Source: Jiangella anatolica
GTDB lineage: Bacteria > Actinomycetota > Actinomycetes > Jiangellales > Jiangellaceae
Direction: 5' to 3'
Length of the DNA stretch: 40,374 nucleotides
NCBI RefSeq assembly: GCF_003236295.1
Contig: NZ_POTW01000059.1
Coordinates: forward strand, 1-40,374
Shown: in pieces, positions 1-7,991 of the stretch
How positions within the stretch are numbered: position 1 is the stretch's first letter
Layout of the letters: each line of letters begins with the position of its first letter
Notes under the pieces: model-generated
Database searches by the model: none
Seen by the model: the letters and a program-made list of their open reading frames with translations, nothing else
Told to the model about the DNA's origin: nothing
Program-made: the position numbers and the translations under genes

Positions 1-44
1 AGCCGCAGGCTCCGCCCGCGCCGCCGCCCCCGCCGGCGCCGTGA
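1..44 (+). CDS. Possible 3' end of a gene cut by the window edge (proline/alanine-rich tail)
   Basis: Reading from base 3 gives a Pro/Ala-rich tail, PQAPPAPPPPPAP, that stops at TGA 42-44. A hairpin follows directly at 46-72, and the next gene is convergent. That arrangement is what the end of a plus-strand gene would look like. Only 13 codons are visible, in very GC-rich DNA where chance open frames are common, so the call is weak. No function can be assigned. Confidence 0.35.
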   Translation, partial: PQAPPAPPPPPAP

Positions 45-45
45 C

Positions 46-72
46 CGGGCTCCCCGATCGCCGGGGAACCCG
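46..72. terminator. Hairpin terminator between convergent genes
   Basis: An inverted repeat pairs 46-56 with 62-72. It makes an 11-position stem with one C/A mismatch and a 5-base loop. It lies between the putative plus-strand gene end at 44 and the minus-strand stop at 88, so it could serve both directions. There is no long T tract, as is usual for high-GC actinobacterial terminators. Confidence 0.5.
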
Positions 73-87
73 ATCATCGAGCGGCGG

Positions 88-1074
88 TCAGGACGCGGCG
101 GCCTCGCGCAGCGCCGGGAGCACGTCGGCGCCGATGCGGCGGATGGTGTCGGCGGGGTCGGCGCTGGCCACCTGGATGGCGACGTAGTCGGCGCCGACGT
201 CGGTCACCAGCGGCCGGTAGGCCTCGGTGAGCTCGTCGAGGTCACGGACGATGGTGTACTTGCTCAGGATCTCCTGGCGGTCCATGGCGTCGGCGCGCTC
301 GCGCAGCACCATGGGGTCGGCGACCTCGAGCCGGCCGGGCGCGCGCAGGCCGCGCATGGAGACCAGCGCCTCCCAGGCCTCGTCGTCGCTGCCGGCCAGC
401 ACGACCCAGCGGGTCGCCATCACCGTGGTGGCCGCGCCGCGGGCGGCGGCCGCCTCCCGGTACGGGGTGATGATCTTCTCGACGGTCTCGGCCGGGTCCT
501 TCACGCTGGTGATGAGCCCCTCGCAGGTCTCACCGGCGAACGTCGCGGACTTCGGGCCGCCGGCGGCCATCCACACCGGCGCCCGCCCGATCGGCGGGCT
601 GTACAGCTTCGCCGTGCGGGCGGTGTAGTACTCCCCGTCGACGTCGAGCTTCTCACCGGCCAGCAGTCCGTGCATGATCGTCAGCGCCTCACGCATGCGG
701 GCGATCCGCTCGGCGTAGCCAGGGAACTCATACCCCAGCGGCGCCTCGTTGATCGCCTCACCGGTGCCCACGCCCAGGATGAACCGGCCGCCGGACAGCC
801 GGTCGATCGTCGCGGCGGCCTGCGCGATCAGCGCCGGGTGATAGCGGAACAGCGGCGCGGTGACGCTGGTGGCCAGCTCGACCCGGGACGTGGCCTGCGC
901 GACCGCGCCGAACCAGGACCACACGAAGCTGGCCGCCGAGACGTCGTCGACCCACGGGTGGAAATGGTCCGCACCGGTGACGACGTCGAAACCCACCTGT
1001 TCGGCGAGGACGGCGTGCTCCAGCAGGACCTCGGGCTGGTAGGACTCATGGCTGCACAACCAGGCTAGTTTCAC
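88..1074 (-). CDS. F420-dependent LLM-class oxidoreductase (TIGR03557-type)
   Basis: The 328-residue protein is a luciferase-like (LLM) TIM barrel of the kind that binds coenzyme F420, related to F420-dependent glucose-6-phosphate dehydrogenase. Visible hallmarks are the N-terminal MKLAWLCSHE strand, GADHFHPW near residues 34-41, the LATSVTAPLFRYHPA segment, the DRLSGGRFILGVGTGE motif near 91-106, and a C-terminal VGADYVAIQV strand. Length is normal for the family. The start is GTG at 1074, with a GAGG just upstream and an AT-rich patch (ATATAGAGT, minus strand) before it. The gene is divergent from ilvA and stands alone. The substrate cannot be deduced; members of this family reduce or oxidise diverse carbonyl or enone compounds in the cytoplasm. 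Confidence 0.88.
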   Translation of the reverse strand: MKLAWLCSHESYQPEVLLEHAVLAEQVGFDVVTGADHFHPWVDDVSAASFVWSWFGAVAQATSRVELATSVTAPLFRYHPALIAQAAATIDRLSGGRFILGVGTGEAINEAPLGYEFPGYAERIARMREALTIMHGLLAGEKLDVDGEYYTARTAKLYSPPIGRAPVWMAAGGPKSATFAGETCEGLITSVKDPAETVEKIITPYREAAAARGAATTVMATRWVVLAGSDDEAWEALVSMRGLRAPGRLEVADPMVLRERADAMDRQEILSKYTIVRDLDELTEAYRPLVTDVGADYVAIQVASADPADTIRRIGADVLPALREAAAS

Positions 1075-1165
1075 GGCCTCACTCTATATCTTGTATCCGG
1101 GCACGGGTAGGTGCGCGTACAGGTCGTGAGGCGATCATAGGCAGCCGGGTGACAGGATCGTCCTC

Positions 1166-2380
1166 ATGAGTACTGTCTCCATGGCGGACGTGGAAGCCGC
1201 GCGCGAGCTGCTGCGCGACGTCGTGCGGCCCACTCCGCTCGAGGACTCCCGCTGGCTCGCGGGCCGGGTCGGCGGCCGGGTCCATCTGAAGTGTGAGAAC
1301 CTGCAGCGCGCCGGGTCGTTCAAGATCCGCGGCGCCTATGTGCGCATCGCCCGGCTGGCCGAACAGGAGCGGGCTCGCGGCGTGGTGGCGGCCAGCGCCG
1401 GCAACCACGCCCAGGGCGTCGCGCTCGCGGCCAGCATGCTGCACACGAAGGCGACGGTGTTCATGCCCGAGGGTGCGGCCATCGTCAAGGAGAAGGCCAC
1501 CCGGGCCTACGGCGCCGACGTGCGCTTCGCCGGCACCAGCATCGACGACGCACTGCTCGCGGCGCGCGCGTTCGCGGCCGAGACCGGCGCCGTGCTCATC
1601 CACCCGTTCGACCATCCCGACATCGTGGCCGGGCAGGCCACCGTCGGCATGGAGATCCTGGAGCAGTGCCCCGACGTGCGCACGATCGTCGTCGGCACCG
1701 GCGGCGGCGGGCTGACGGCGGGCATCTCGCTGGCCGTGCACCACCTCAAGCCCGGCGTGCGGGTCGTCGGCGTGCAGGCCGAGGGCGCCGCGGCGTACCC
1801 GACCTCGCTGGCTGCGGGCCGGCCGGTCGCGCTGGAGCGGATGGCGACGATGGCCGACGGCATCGCGGTCGGCTGTCCCGGCGACGTGCCGTTCGGGATG
1901 ATCCAGGCGTACGTCGACTCCGTCGTCACCGTGTCCGAGGAGTCGCTGTCGCGCGCGCTGGTGCTGCTCCTGGAGCGGGCCAAGCTCGTGGTCGAGCCGG
2001 CGGGTGGGGCCGCCGTCGCCGCGCTGCTCGACGACCCCGGCGCCTACGAGCCGCCGGTGGTCGCGGTCCTGTCCGGCGGCAACATCGACCCGCTGCTGCT
2101 GCTGCGCGTCATCCGGCACGGCATGGCCGCCGCCGGACGTTACCTGTCGCTGCGGGTCCGGGTACCGGACGCCCCTGGTGGGCTGGCCCGGCTGCTGTCC
2201 GAGCTGGCCGCCGTCGACGCCAACGTGCTCGACGTCGTGCACGAGCGCACCGGATCGACGCTGTCGATCGAGGAGGTCGAGATCGCGCTGCAGCTGGAGA
2301 CCCGCGGACCGGAGCACTGCGAGCGGGTGCTGGCCAAACTGCGCGAATCCGGCTACGCGGTTGCCATTTCGGGAGACTGA
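1166..2380 (+). CDS. ilvA: Threonine ammonia-lyase (threonine dehydratase) with C-terminal ACT domain
   Basis: This PLP enzyme deaminates L-threonine to 2-oxobutanoate, the entry step to isoleucine. The PLP lysine is K53 in GSFKIRGAY. The SAGNHAQG loop follows near residue 75, and the phosphate-binding glycine loop GTGGGG lies near 178. Residues about 325-404 form a single ACT-like domain (LSLRVRVPDAPGGLARLL), matching the roughly 400-residue single-ACT class (TIGR01127) rather than the two-ACT-like E. coli IlvA. ATG 1166 has AGGA at 1153-1156. The gene is monocistronic by spacing. Single-ACT members can be catabolic or biosynthetic; the sequence does not decide between them. Confidence 0.93.
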   Translation: MSTVSMADVEAARELLRDVVRPTPLEDSRWLAGRVGGRVHLKCENLQRAGSFKIRGAYVRIARLAEQERARGVVAASAGNHAQGVALAASMLHTKATVFMPEGAAIVKEKATRAYGADVRFAGTSIDDALLAARAFAAETGAVLIHPFDHPDIVAGQATVGMEILEQCPDVRTIVVGTGGGGLTAGISLAVHHLKPGVRVVGVQAEGAAAYPTSLAAGRPVALERMATMADGIAVGCPGDVPFGMIQAYVDSVVTVSEESLSRALVLLLERAKLVVEPAGGAAVAALLDDPGAYEPPVVAVLSGGNIDPLLLLRVIRHGMAAAGRYLSLRVRVPDAPGGLARLLSELAAVDANVLDVVHERTGSTLSIEEVEIALQLETRGPEHCERVLAKLRESGYAVAISGD

Positions 2381-2412
2381 CCTACCAATCTGTTAAGCCT
2401 TCTTGACGTTTT

Positions 2413-2428
2413 TATAGTTCTGTCGCCA
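2413..2428 (+). promoter_or_regulatory. -10 element TATAGT giving a probably leaderless transcript
   Basis: TATAGT at 2413-2418 is 5/6 to consensus and sits in an AT-rich island (2395-2420) that stands out from the surrounding DNA. The first ATG of the next gene begins at 2428, about where transcription should start. No Shine-Dalgarno sequence fits upstream of 2428. No good -35 is seen at normal spacing. Confidence 0.5.
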
Positions 2429-3297
2429 TGATGGGGCGCATGAACACCCTCAGCGTGCGCGAGATCCTCGAGCAGGTGGCCGACGGGCGGCTCGATCCGA
2501 CCCGGGCGGCGGTCCTGCTCGACCAGATCGAGGACGAGGCGGCCGGGGCGCCCGCCGACGCGCCCGCCGAGGAACCCGCCGCCGAGCCGGCCGACGCGAC
2601 GGAGGCATCCGGGGCCGGCGCCGGCTCGGTCGCGCCGCAGCAGGTCACCCGGGTCCAGGTGCGGGCCACGTCGCGCCGGGTGATCGTCGTCGGCGACCCC
2701 AGTGTCGCCACCGTCGCGGTGAACGGCCAGCACAGCGTGCGGCGCGACGGCGCCACCCTGCACGTCACCGGCGAGTCCGAGCTGGTCCCGTCCGACGGCG
2801 CGTTCGTGTTCCTGGCCGGCGGCCGCTGGCGCGACATCGCCAGCCGGCTGCAGAACGCCGGCCAGCTGCTCGACCTGCACGTCCGCGTCAACCCCGAACT
2901 GGCCGTCGGCGCCGAGGTCATCGCCGGCTCGCTGCAGGTGGACCGCTTGCCGACGCTGGACCACCTGCGCGTGACGGCCGGGTCGCTGCGGGTGAACGGC
3001 CTGCGCAGCGCCGTCGACCTGCTGGTCCAGGCCGGCTCCGCGCAGATCGAGAGCCTGCAGGTGGCCGGCCACTCGCGCATGCGCTGCGAGTCCGGCTCGC
3101 TGCAGCTGACGCTGCTCGACGGGTCCGACGTCCGGGTCCGTCACGACGTCCAGCTGGGCCGGTTCCGCACGATTCCCGAGCGCACCGGCCGCGACCGCGA
3201 CCGCGACGTCGTCCTCGGCACGGGCGCCGCGGAGATCCAGGCCGAGGTCGTCATGGGCGACATCACCGTCCGCCTGCCGGCGGGGGCGCGGCGATGA
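2428..3297 (+). CDS. YvlB-like protein: SHOCT-like N-terminal helices plus DUF4097-like beta region
   Basis: The 289-residue protein has no signal peptide or membrane segment. Residues about 8-32 (VREILEQVADGRLDPTRAAVLL) match the short helical motif at the N-terminus of YvlB/LiaX-type proteins. A Pro/Ala/Glu-rich linker (about 35-75) follows. The rest is repetitive beta-strand sequence (AGSLQVDRLPTLDHLRVTAG, then AGSAQIESLQVAG) like the DUF4097 bactofilin-like beta-helix. Starts at 2428, 2431 and 2440 are all possible; 2428 fits a leaderless transcript, 2440 has GGGG upstream. It overlaps the next gene by ATGA, so the two are co-translated. In Firmicutes such proteins are linked to cell-envelope stress; a similar role here is inference. 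Confidence 0.72.
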   Translation: MMGRMNTLSVREILEQVADGRLDPTRAAVLLDQIEDEAAGAPADAPAEEPAAEPADATEASGAGAGSVAPQQVTRVQVRATSRRVIVVGDPSVATVAVNGQHSVRRDGATLHVTGESELVPSDGAFVFLAGGRWRDIASRLQNAGQLLDLHVRVNPELAVGAEVIAGSLQVDRLPTLDHLRVTAGSLRVNGLRSAVDLLVQAGSAQIESLQVAGHSRMRCESGSLQLTLLDGSDVRVRHDVQLGRFRTIPERTGRDRDRDVVLGTGAAEIQAEVVMGDITVRLPAGARR

Positions 3298-3695
3298 TCG
3301 GCGGCTTCGCGCAGTCCGGGCACCTGCACCAGCCGCCCTCGGACTGCCCGGTCTGCGGGGTGAAGCTGCACGTCACCCGGCTCGGCTGCGAGTCGTGCGG
3401 CACCGAGCTGTCGGGCCGGTTCGCGTCCTGCCCGTACTGCTCGCTCACCGCGCAGGACCAGAAAATCCTTGGCACCTTCCTGGTCTCGCGAGGCAACATG
3501 AGGGAACTGGCGCGGGAACTGGGCGTGAGCTATCCCACGGCCCGCCAGCGCTTCGCCGAGCTGTTGGAGCGGCTCGGCCTCGAGGCGCCGCCCGAGACCA
3601 GCGGGCGCACCGCCACCGTCGACCGTGAGGAGATCCTGCGCCGGCTCGCCGCCGGAGAGCTCGACCTGGACGAGGCGACCGCGCTGCTCGGCTGA
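3294..3695 (+). CDS. DUF2089-family zinc-ribbon/HTH protein
   Basis: The 133-residue protein starts with three CxxC knuckles (CPVC, CESC, CPYC) in the first 50 residues, a zinc-ribbon arrangement. Residues about 65-95 form a helix-turn-helix-like segment (MRELARELGVSYPTARQRF), which is the DUF2089 signature. The last 25 residues (EILRRLAAGELDLDEATALL) repeat the same helical motif found at the N-terminus of the preceding protein. The start ATG overlaps the previous stop by 4 bases (ATGA). Family members are presumed transcriptional regulators. The partner gene and the exporter 140 bases downstream are plausible targets, but this is inference. Confidence 0.8.
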   Translation: MIGGFAQSGHLHQPPSDCPVCGVKLHVTRLGCESCGTELSGRFASCPYCSLTAQDQKILGTFLVSRGNMRELARELGVSYPTARQRFAELLERLGLEAPPETSGRTATVDREEILRRLAAGELDLDEATALLG

Positions 3696-3699
3696 CCGC

Positions 3700-3729
3700 T
3701 TGATAATAAAAGCAACGACTTATATAAGT
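3700..3729 (+). promoter_or_regulatory. Promoter of the ABC exporter, with the -10 inside a 12-bp palindrome
   Basis: TTGATA at 3700-3705, a 17-base spacer, and TATAAG at 3723-3728 make a good sigma-A-type promoter in an unusually AT-rich patch. The -10 lies inside the perfect palindrome ACTTATATAAGT (3718-3729), which has the size and position expected of a repressor operator. The mRNA leader to GTG 3833 would be about 100 bases. Confidence 0.6.
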
Positions 3730-3832
3730 AATCACTGGCACTGGTAGCCGCCGGTCGGTGTGCGTCGAGCGCGCCGACCTTGTCGGGGGCACCTGCCACG
3801 ATGCCTCCACGCCAACAGGAGAGGACACCACC

Positions 3833-4822
3833 GTGAACGCCATCACCGCCGAGGGTCTGGTCAAGACCTTCGGCTCCGGGGAGAAGGCCGTGAAGGCCGT
3901 CGGGGGCGTCGACCTCGTCGTGCCCGAGGGCACCGTGGTCGGTCTGCTCGGGCCGAACGGCGCCGGCAAGACCACCACGGTTCGCATGCTCACCACACTG
4001 CTCGCGCCCGACGCCGGGCGCGCCGTCGTCGCCGGTCACGACGTCGCCCGGGAACCACAGGCGGTGCGGTCCAAGATCGGCCTGTCCGGCCAGTACGCCG
4101 CGGTCGACGAGAACCTCACCGGCCGCGAGAACCTCTGGCTGTTCGGCCGGCTCTACCAGCTGTCCAGCAAGGAGGCGTCCAAGCGCGCCGCCGAGCTGCT
4201 CGACCAGTTCAACCTCGCCGACGCCGCCGACCGCACGCTGAAGACCTACTCCGGCGGCATGCGGCGCCGGCTCGACCTCGCCGGCAGCCTGATCGTCCAC
4301 CCGCAGGTGCTGTTCCTCGACGAGCCCACCACCGGCCTCGACCCGGGCAGCCGGCTCGACCTCTGGGACGTCATCCGCGAGCGGGTGGCCGAGGGCGCGA
4401 CGATCCTGCTGACCACGCAGTACCTGGAGGAGGCCGACGCGCTGGCCGACAACATCGTGGTCATCGACCATGGCGTGATCATCGCCCAGGGCACCGCCGA
4501 CCAGCTCAAGGCGCAGATCGGCGGCGAGCGCATCGAGGTCATCGTGCACGACGCCGGGTCGCTGGACCGGGCGGAACAGGTGCTCAACCTCGGCAGCGGC
4601 GGCCAGTGCGTGCGCGACGACCACGTCCGCAAGCTCACCGTGCCCACCCACACCGGCTCCAAGGGCCTCATCCAGGTCATCCGCGACCTCGACGAGGCGC
4701 AGGTGGCCATCGACGACATCGCACTGCGCCGGCCCACCCTCGACGACGTGTTCGTCAAGCTCACCGGCCGGCACGCCGAAGGGGCGACCCAGGCCGAGAC
4801 GACCCAGGAGAAGGCATCGTGA
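3833..4822 (+). CDS. Daunorubicin-resistance-type (DrrA family) ABC transporter ATP-binding protein
   Basis: This is the cytoplasmic ATPase of a two-gene drug-type exporter, 329 residues. Walker A is GPNGAGKTT (residues 40-48), the signature is YSGGMRRRLD (near 138-147), and Walker B with D-loop is LFLDEPTTGLD (near 158-168). The C-terminal 90 residues are the DUF4162 extension typical of DrrA proteins. The start is GTG 3833, preceded by AGGAGAGG at 3817-3824 with 8-base spacing. An upstream in-frame ATG-like start at 3758 would add 25 unrelated residues and has no such site. The stop overlaps the permease start (GTGA), so subunits are coupled. Substrate is unknown; lipids, antibiotics or polyketides are exported by relatives. 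Confidence 0.93.
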   Translation: MNAITAEGLVKTFGSGEKAVKAVGGVDLVVPEGTVVGLLGPNGAGKTTTVRMLTTLLAPDAGRAVVAGHDVAREPQAVRSKIGLSGQYAAVDENLTGRENLWLFGRLYQLSSKEASKRAAELLDQFNLADAADRTLKTYSGGMRRRLDLAGSLIVHPQVLFLDEPTTGLDPGSRLDLWDVIRERVAEGATILLTTQYLEEADALADNIVVIDHGVIIAQGTADQLKAQIGGERIEVIVHDAGSLDRAEQVLNLGSGGQCVRDDHVRKLTVPTHTGSKGLIQVIRDLDEAQVAIDDIALRRPTLDDVFVKLTGRHAEGATQAETTQEKAS

Positions 4823-5670
4823 CCACCGAGGCCGCACCGCTCACCACCGCGCCCAACCGGGTCGGGTTCAGCCAGGCGTTCAGCGACGCCATGACGATCA
4901 CCTGGCGCAACATCCGGTCCGGCTGGCGGGTCCCGGACAACCAGATCTACATGTTCATCCAGCCGATCATGTTCGTGCTGCTGTTCGCCTACGTGTTCGG
5001 CGGCGCGATCCCGGTGCCGGGCATGGAGGACGACCCCGACGCGTTCCGCAAGTACGTCATGGCCGGCATCTTCGCCCAGACCATGGCGTTCGCGGTCGCG
5101 CCGGCCAGCGTAGGGCTGGCCGACGACATCCAGAAGGGCCTGATCGACCGGTTCCGGTCGCTGCCGATGGCCCGCTCCGCGGTCATCTCCGGCCGGGTCG
5201 TCGCCGACCTGACCAACCAGGCGATCGTGCTGGCCATCATGATCGTCTGCGGCCTGCTGGTCGGCTGGCGCATCGAGGACGGCGTGCTGCGCTTCCTCGG
5301 CGGCGTCGGCCTGCTGCTGCTGTTCGCGTTCGCGATGCTGTGGGTCGGCGCGCTCATCGGCCTGTCCGTCGGCAGCCCGCAGGTGGCCGCGTCGGCGGGA
5401 CTGATCTGGCTGTTCCCGGTGACGTTCCTGTCCAACGCGTTCATCCCGACCACGACGCTGCCCGGCTGGCTGCAGCCGGTGGCCGACTGGAACCCGCTCA
5501 GCGCGTTCGTGGCCGCGACCCGCGACCTGTTCGGCAACCCGAACGTCTTCGCGACCGACGGGTTCCCGGCCCAGCACCCGGTGCTGCTGTCGCTGATCTG
5601 GGTGGTCGTCATCACAGGCATCTTCGCGCCGCTGGCGGTGCGCAAGTACAAGAAGACGGCGAGCAAGTAG
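4819..5670 (+). CDS. DrrB-family ABC-2 transporter permease
   Basis: The 283-residue integral membrane protein is the partner of the ATPase just upstream. An N-terminal cytoplasmic stretch of about 30 residues is followed by six predicted membrane segments: near residues 45-65, 80-105, 130-155, 160-185, 190-210 and 255-275. The conserved ABC-2 coupling segment KGLIDRFRSLPMARSAV lies near 110-126. The GTG start at 4819 overlaps the upstream stop by 4 bases (GTGA). It ends in a lysine-rich tail, and a strong bidirectional hairpin follows. Homologues flip hydrophobic drugs or lipids outward. Confidence 0.92.
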   Translation: MTTEAAPLTTAPNRVGFSQAFSDAMTITWRNIRSGWRVPDNQIYMFIQPIMFVLLFAYVFGGAIPVPGMEDDPDAFRKYVMAGIFAQTMAFAVAPASVGLADDIQKGLIDRFRSLPMARSAVISGRVVADLTNQAIVLAIMIVCGLLVGWRIEDGVLRFLGGVGLLLLFAFAMLWVGALIGLSVGSPQVAASAGLIWLFPVTFLSNAFIPTTTLPGWLQPVADWNPLSAFVAATRDLFGNPNVFATDGFPAQHPVLLSLIWVVVITGIFAPLAVRKYKKTASK

Positions 5671-5687
5671 GCGCCGTCGACACAACG

Positions 5688-5725
5688 ACGCCGCCCGCCC
5701 GGTCCAGCGACCGGGCGGGCGGCGT
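5688..5725. terminator. Strong bidirectional hairpin between drrB-like gene and greA
   Basis: A perfect 17-bp stem pairs 5688-5704 with 5709-5725, around the 4-base loop CAGC. It sits between two convergent stop codons (5670 and 5746), so it probably ends transcription from both sides. There is no T tract. Confidence 0.8.
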
Positions 5726-5745
5726 GGTGCGTTCGCGACCGTGCG

Positions 5746-6249
5746 TCAGGAACCGTACGGCTTGGCGCTCACGACCTCGACGGTGATGGTGCTGCCGTTG
5801 GGCGCCTGGTAGGACGCCTTGTCGCCGACCTTCTTGCCGCTGATCGCGGCGCCGAGCGGCGACTTCAGCGAGTACACGTCGATGTCGACAGAGTCGTCGA
5901 GGGAGGCCAGCTCGCGAGAGCCGAGCAGGAACCGCTCGGTGTCGTCGTCGCCCTGGAACTTGACCTCGATGATCATGCCCGGCTCGACCACGCCGTCGTC
6001 CGGCGGGTCGCCGACCTGCGCGCGCTGGAGCAGCTGCTGCAGCTGGTGGATGCGGGCCTCCTGCTTGCCCTGCTCGTCCTTGGCCGCATGGTAACCGCCG
6101 TTCTCGGAGAGGTCGCCCTCGGAGCGGGCCTCCTCGATCTGCCGCGCGATCTCGAGCCGGGCCGGCCCCATCAGGTGCTCCAGCTCCTGCTTGAGGCGGT
6201 CGTACGCCTCCTGGGTGAGCCAAGCAACGTTGTCGCTGGTAGCGGTCAC
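5746..6249 (-). CDS. greA: Transcription elongation factor GreA
   Basis: GreA binds the secondary channel of RNA polymerase and stimulates cleavage of backtracked transcripts. The 167-residue protein has the N-terminal coiled coil ([13 protein letters not shown] to about residue 85) with the acidic tip in [20 protein letters not shown]-terminal FKBP-like domain follows (about 90-167, [14 protein letters not shown]). The start is GTG at 6249 with GAGGAG about 9 bases upstream; open frame further upstream is not GreA-like. It is transcribed away from mca, with the DUF4307 gene upstream on the same strand. The same greA/DUF4307/mca order is known in other actinobacteria. Confidence 0.95.
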   Translation of the reverse strand: MTATSDNVAWLTQEAYDRLKQELEHLMGPARLEIARQIEEARSEGDLSENGGYHAAKDEQGKQEARIHQLQQLLQRAQVGDPPDDGVVEPGMIIEVKFQGDDDTERFLLGSRELASLDDSVDIDVYSLKSPLGAAISGKKVGDKASYQAPNGSTITVEVVSAKPYGS

Positions 6250-6309
6250 GGCAACTGCTCCTCGGGTGTCTATCGGTCGCGTCGCACGCCGCGTGGGTGT
6301 GCTTCGCCG

Positions 6310-6357
6310 CCGGGCGGTTCGCCCGGTCCAAGTGCTGACGGGGAAAGAACAAGAATA
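6310..6357 (-). promoter_or_regulatory. greA upstream region: possible -10 and leader hairpin
   Basis: In the 189 bases between greA and the DUF4307 gene, the minus strand carries TATTCT (6357 down to 6352) in a short AT-rich patch, a candidate -10 without a clear -35. Downstream of it, 6310-6316 and 6320-6326 form a perfect 7-bp hairpin with a 3-base loop in what would be the greA leader. Confidence 0.35.
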
Positions 6358-6438
6358 CAAGCAATGCGCCGGGTCGACGATTGTCGCAGGTCAGCGACGT
6401 GATCGACGGATCAGGCCCACGGAACCCGGCCCCCGGGA

Positions 6439-6858
6439 CTATTCGGAGGCGGGCTCGCAGCCGCGCAGCTCCGGGACGATGCCGTCGCCCTCCAGCGGGA
6501 TGTCGGCGGGGACGATCAGGTGCTCGTCCGGACCGGCCGGCACCTCCAGGTCCAGCTGGCCGACGATGATGCGCCGCAGGTCGACGGCGACCAGGTCACA
6601 CGTCACCGCCAGGTCGGCGTCGCGGCGGATCTCGACCCGGGCGGTGATGACGCCGTCGCGCGGCTCGTCCCAGGAGTGCAGCTCGGCGTCGACGTTGGGG
6701 CCGCTGAGCGAGCCCGCGATCATCCAGCCGACGACGCCGACGACCAGCACCATGGCGGCGATCACCGCGATCACGACGCCGCGACGACCGGGCTCGACCG
6801 GCCGGCGACCGTACCGCTCGGCGAGCAGGTCGCGCTGTGCGGTGTCGTGGTCGCTCAT
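6439..6858 (-). CDS. DUF4307 single-pass membrane protein
   Basis: The 139-residue protein has a charged cytoplasmic N-terminus ending [10 protein letters not shown], one membrane helix at about residues 28-50, and an extracytoplasmic C-terminal domain of beta character ([25 protein letters not shown]). Two cysteines (in AVTCDLV and LRGCEP) could form a disulfide outside the membrane. The pattern and the location next to mca and greA match DUF4307, a conserved actinobacterial family with no known function. It is divergent from mca across a 200-base region. Confidence 0.82.
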   Translation of the reverse strand: MSDHDTAQRDLLAERYGRRPVEPGRRGVVIAVIAAMVLVVGVVGWMIAGSLSGPNVDAELHSWDEPRDGVITARVEIRRDADLAVTCDLVAVDLRRIIVGQLDLEVPAGPDEHLIVPADIPLEGDGIVPELRGCEPASE

Positions 6859-6868
6859 ACCGGCGGTC

Positions 6869-6965
6869 CCCAGGGGCTCAGAAGAGACTGTGTTGTCCGT
6901 TGTCGTTCATGCGGGCCGTCCCAGGGGCTGCAGACGTTGTCAGTGCTGTGCGGCACCATTATCTC
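6869..6965 (+). promoter_or_regulatory. mca promoter region with a duplicated 10-mer
   Basis: TTGTCA (6937-6942), a 17-base spacer and TATCTC (6960-6965) form a plausible promoter for mca about 100 bases ahead of its start. Upstream, CCCAGGGGCT occurs twice, at 6869-6878 and 6920-6929, 51 bases apart (about five helical turns). That is a possible activator-site pair serving the divergent genes. Confidence 0.4.
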
Positions 6966-7060
6966 CGGAGGCGGCAACCACGGGCGCGCCGCCCCGCCCG
7001 GACGGGCCGCGGGAGCGCCGTCCGGGGCGAACAGTTTCCGTACGACCGATGGGATTTCCG

Positions 7061-7924
7061 GTGTCCGAGCCGCTGCGGCTGATGCACGTTCATGCTCATC
7101 CCGACGACGAGTCCAGCAAAGGGGCGGCGTCGACGGCCCGGTACGTCGCGGAAGGCGTCGAGGTCCTCGTCGTCACCTGTACCGGCGGCGAGCGCGGGTC
7201 GATCCTCAACCCGAAGATGGACCGTCCCGAGGTGCTGGCCAACATCTCCGAGATCCGCCGTAAGGAGATGGACACCGCACGCGAGATCCTCGGCATCGAG
7301 CAGGAGTGGCTGGGTTTCGTCGACTCCGGGCTGCCCGAGGGCGAGCCGCTGCCGCCGCTGCCGGAGGGCTGCTTCGGCCTGATGTCGGTGGAGGAGGCGG
7401 CCGGGCCGCTGGTCGAGATCATCCGCCGGTTCCGTCCGCACGTCGTCACCACCTACGACGAGAACGGCGGCTACCCGCACCCGGACCACATCATGTGCCA
7501 CAAGATCAGCGTCGCCGCGTTCGAGGCGGCCGCCGACCCGGCCCGCTACCCTGGCGCCGGCGAGCCGTGGCAGCCGTCGAAGCTCTACTACCACCACTCG
7601 TTCAGCCGCATGCGCATGCTGGCGCTGCACGAGGCGATGGAGCAGCGCGGCCTCACCTCGCCCTACACGGAGTGGCTGGCCGAGTGGGACGGCGACAAGA
7701 GCTGGGACGACCGCATCACCACCCGCGTGGAGTGCGCCGAGTACTTCCCGGTCCGCGACCGCGCGCTGCTGGCGCACGCCACCCAGATCGACCCCGACGG
7801 CATGTGGTTCGCGGTGCCGGTCGGAGTCCAGCAGGAGGTCTGGCCGACCGAGGACTACGAGCTCGTGACGTCGCACGTGCGCACCGACCGCCCCGAGGAC
7901 GACCTGTTCGCGGGCCTGCGGTGA
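7061..7924 (+). CDS. mca: Mycothiol S-conjugate amidase Mca
   Basis: Mca cleaves mycothiol S-conjugates to a mercapturic acid plus GlcN-Ins, a cytoplasmic detoxification step specific to actinobacteria. The 287-residue length matches M. tuberculosis Mca (288). The LmbE/PIG-L zinc motif HAHPDDE is at residues 11-17, and the second motif HPDH is at 140-143, giving the expected ligands H13, D16 and H143. The ESSKGAAST and RVECAEYF segments favour Mca over MshB. The GTG start at 7061 (GGGA six bases upstream) best matches known N-termini; ATG 7049 is the alternative. Confidence 0.94.
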   Translation: MSEPLRLMHVHAHPDDESSKGAASTARYVAEGVEVLVVTCTGGERGSILNPKMDRPEVLANISEIRRKEMDTAREILGIEQEWLGFVDSGLPEGEPLPPLPEGCFGLMSVEEAAGPLVEIIRRFRPHVVTTYDENGGYPHPDHIMCHKISVAAFEAAADPARYPGAGEPWQPSKLYYHHSFSRMRMLALHEAMEQRGLTSPYTEWLAEWDGDKSWDDRITTRVECAEYFPVRDRALLAHATQIDPDGMWFAVPVGVQQEVWPTEDYELVTSHVRTDRPEDDLFAGLR

Positions 7925-7991
7925 GCGCTCCCGCCGTCCGCGGTGCGACAATGGGACGACGGGGGAGGACACGAGGAGAAGCTGGGTTCTG

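Noticed and set aside
3760-5670. Long 636-codon open frame through the exporter genes
   Set aside because: Its first part is an Arg/Pro/Gly-rich shadow of the ATPase frame; only the part from 4819 is real (the permease).
6191-7060. N-terminal extension of Mca by about 290 codons
   Set aside because: The extra part is Ser/Arg/Thr-rich shadow of the DUF4307 gene on the other strand; Mca homologues begin at the 7061 start.
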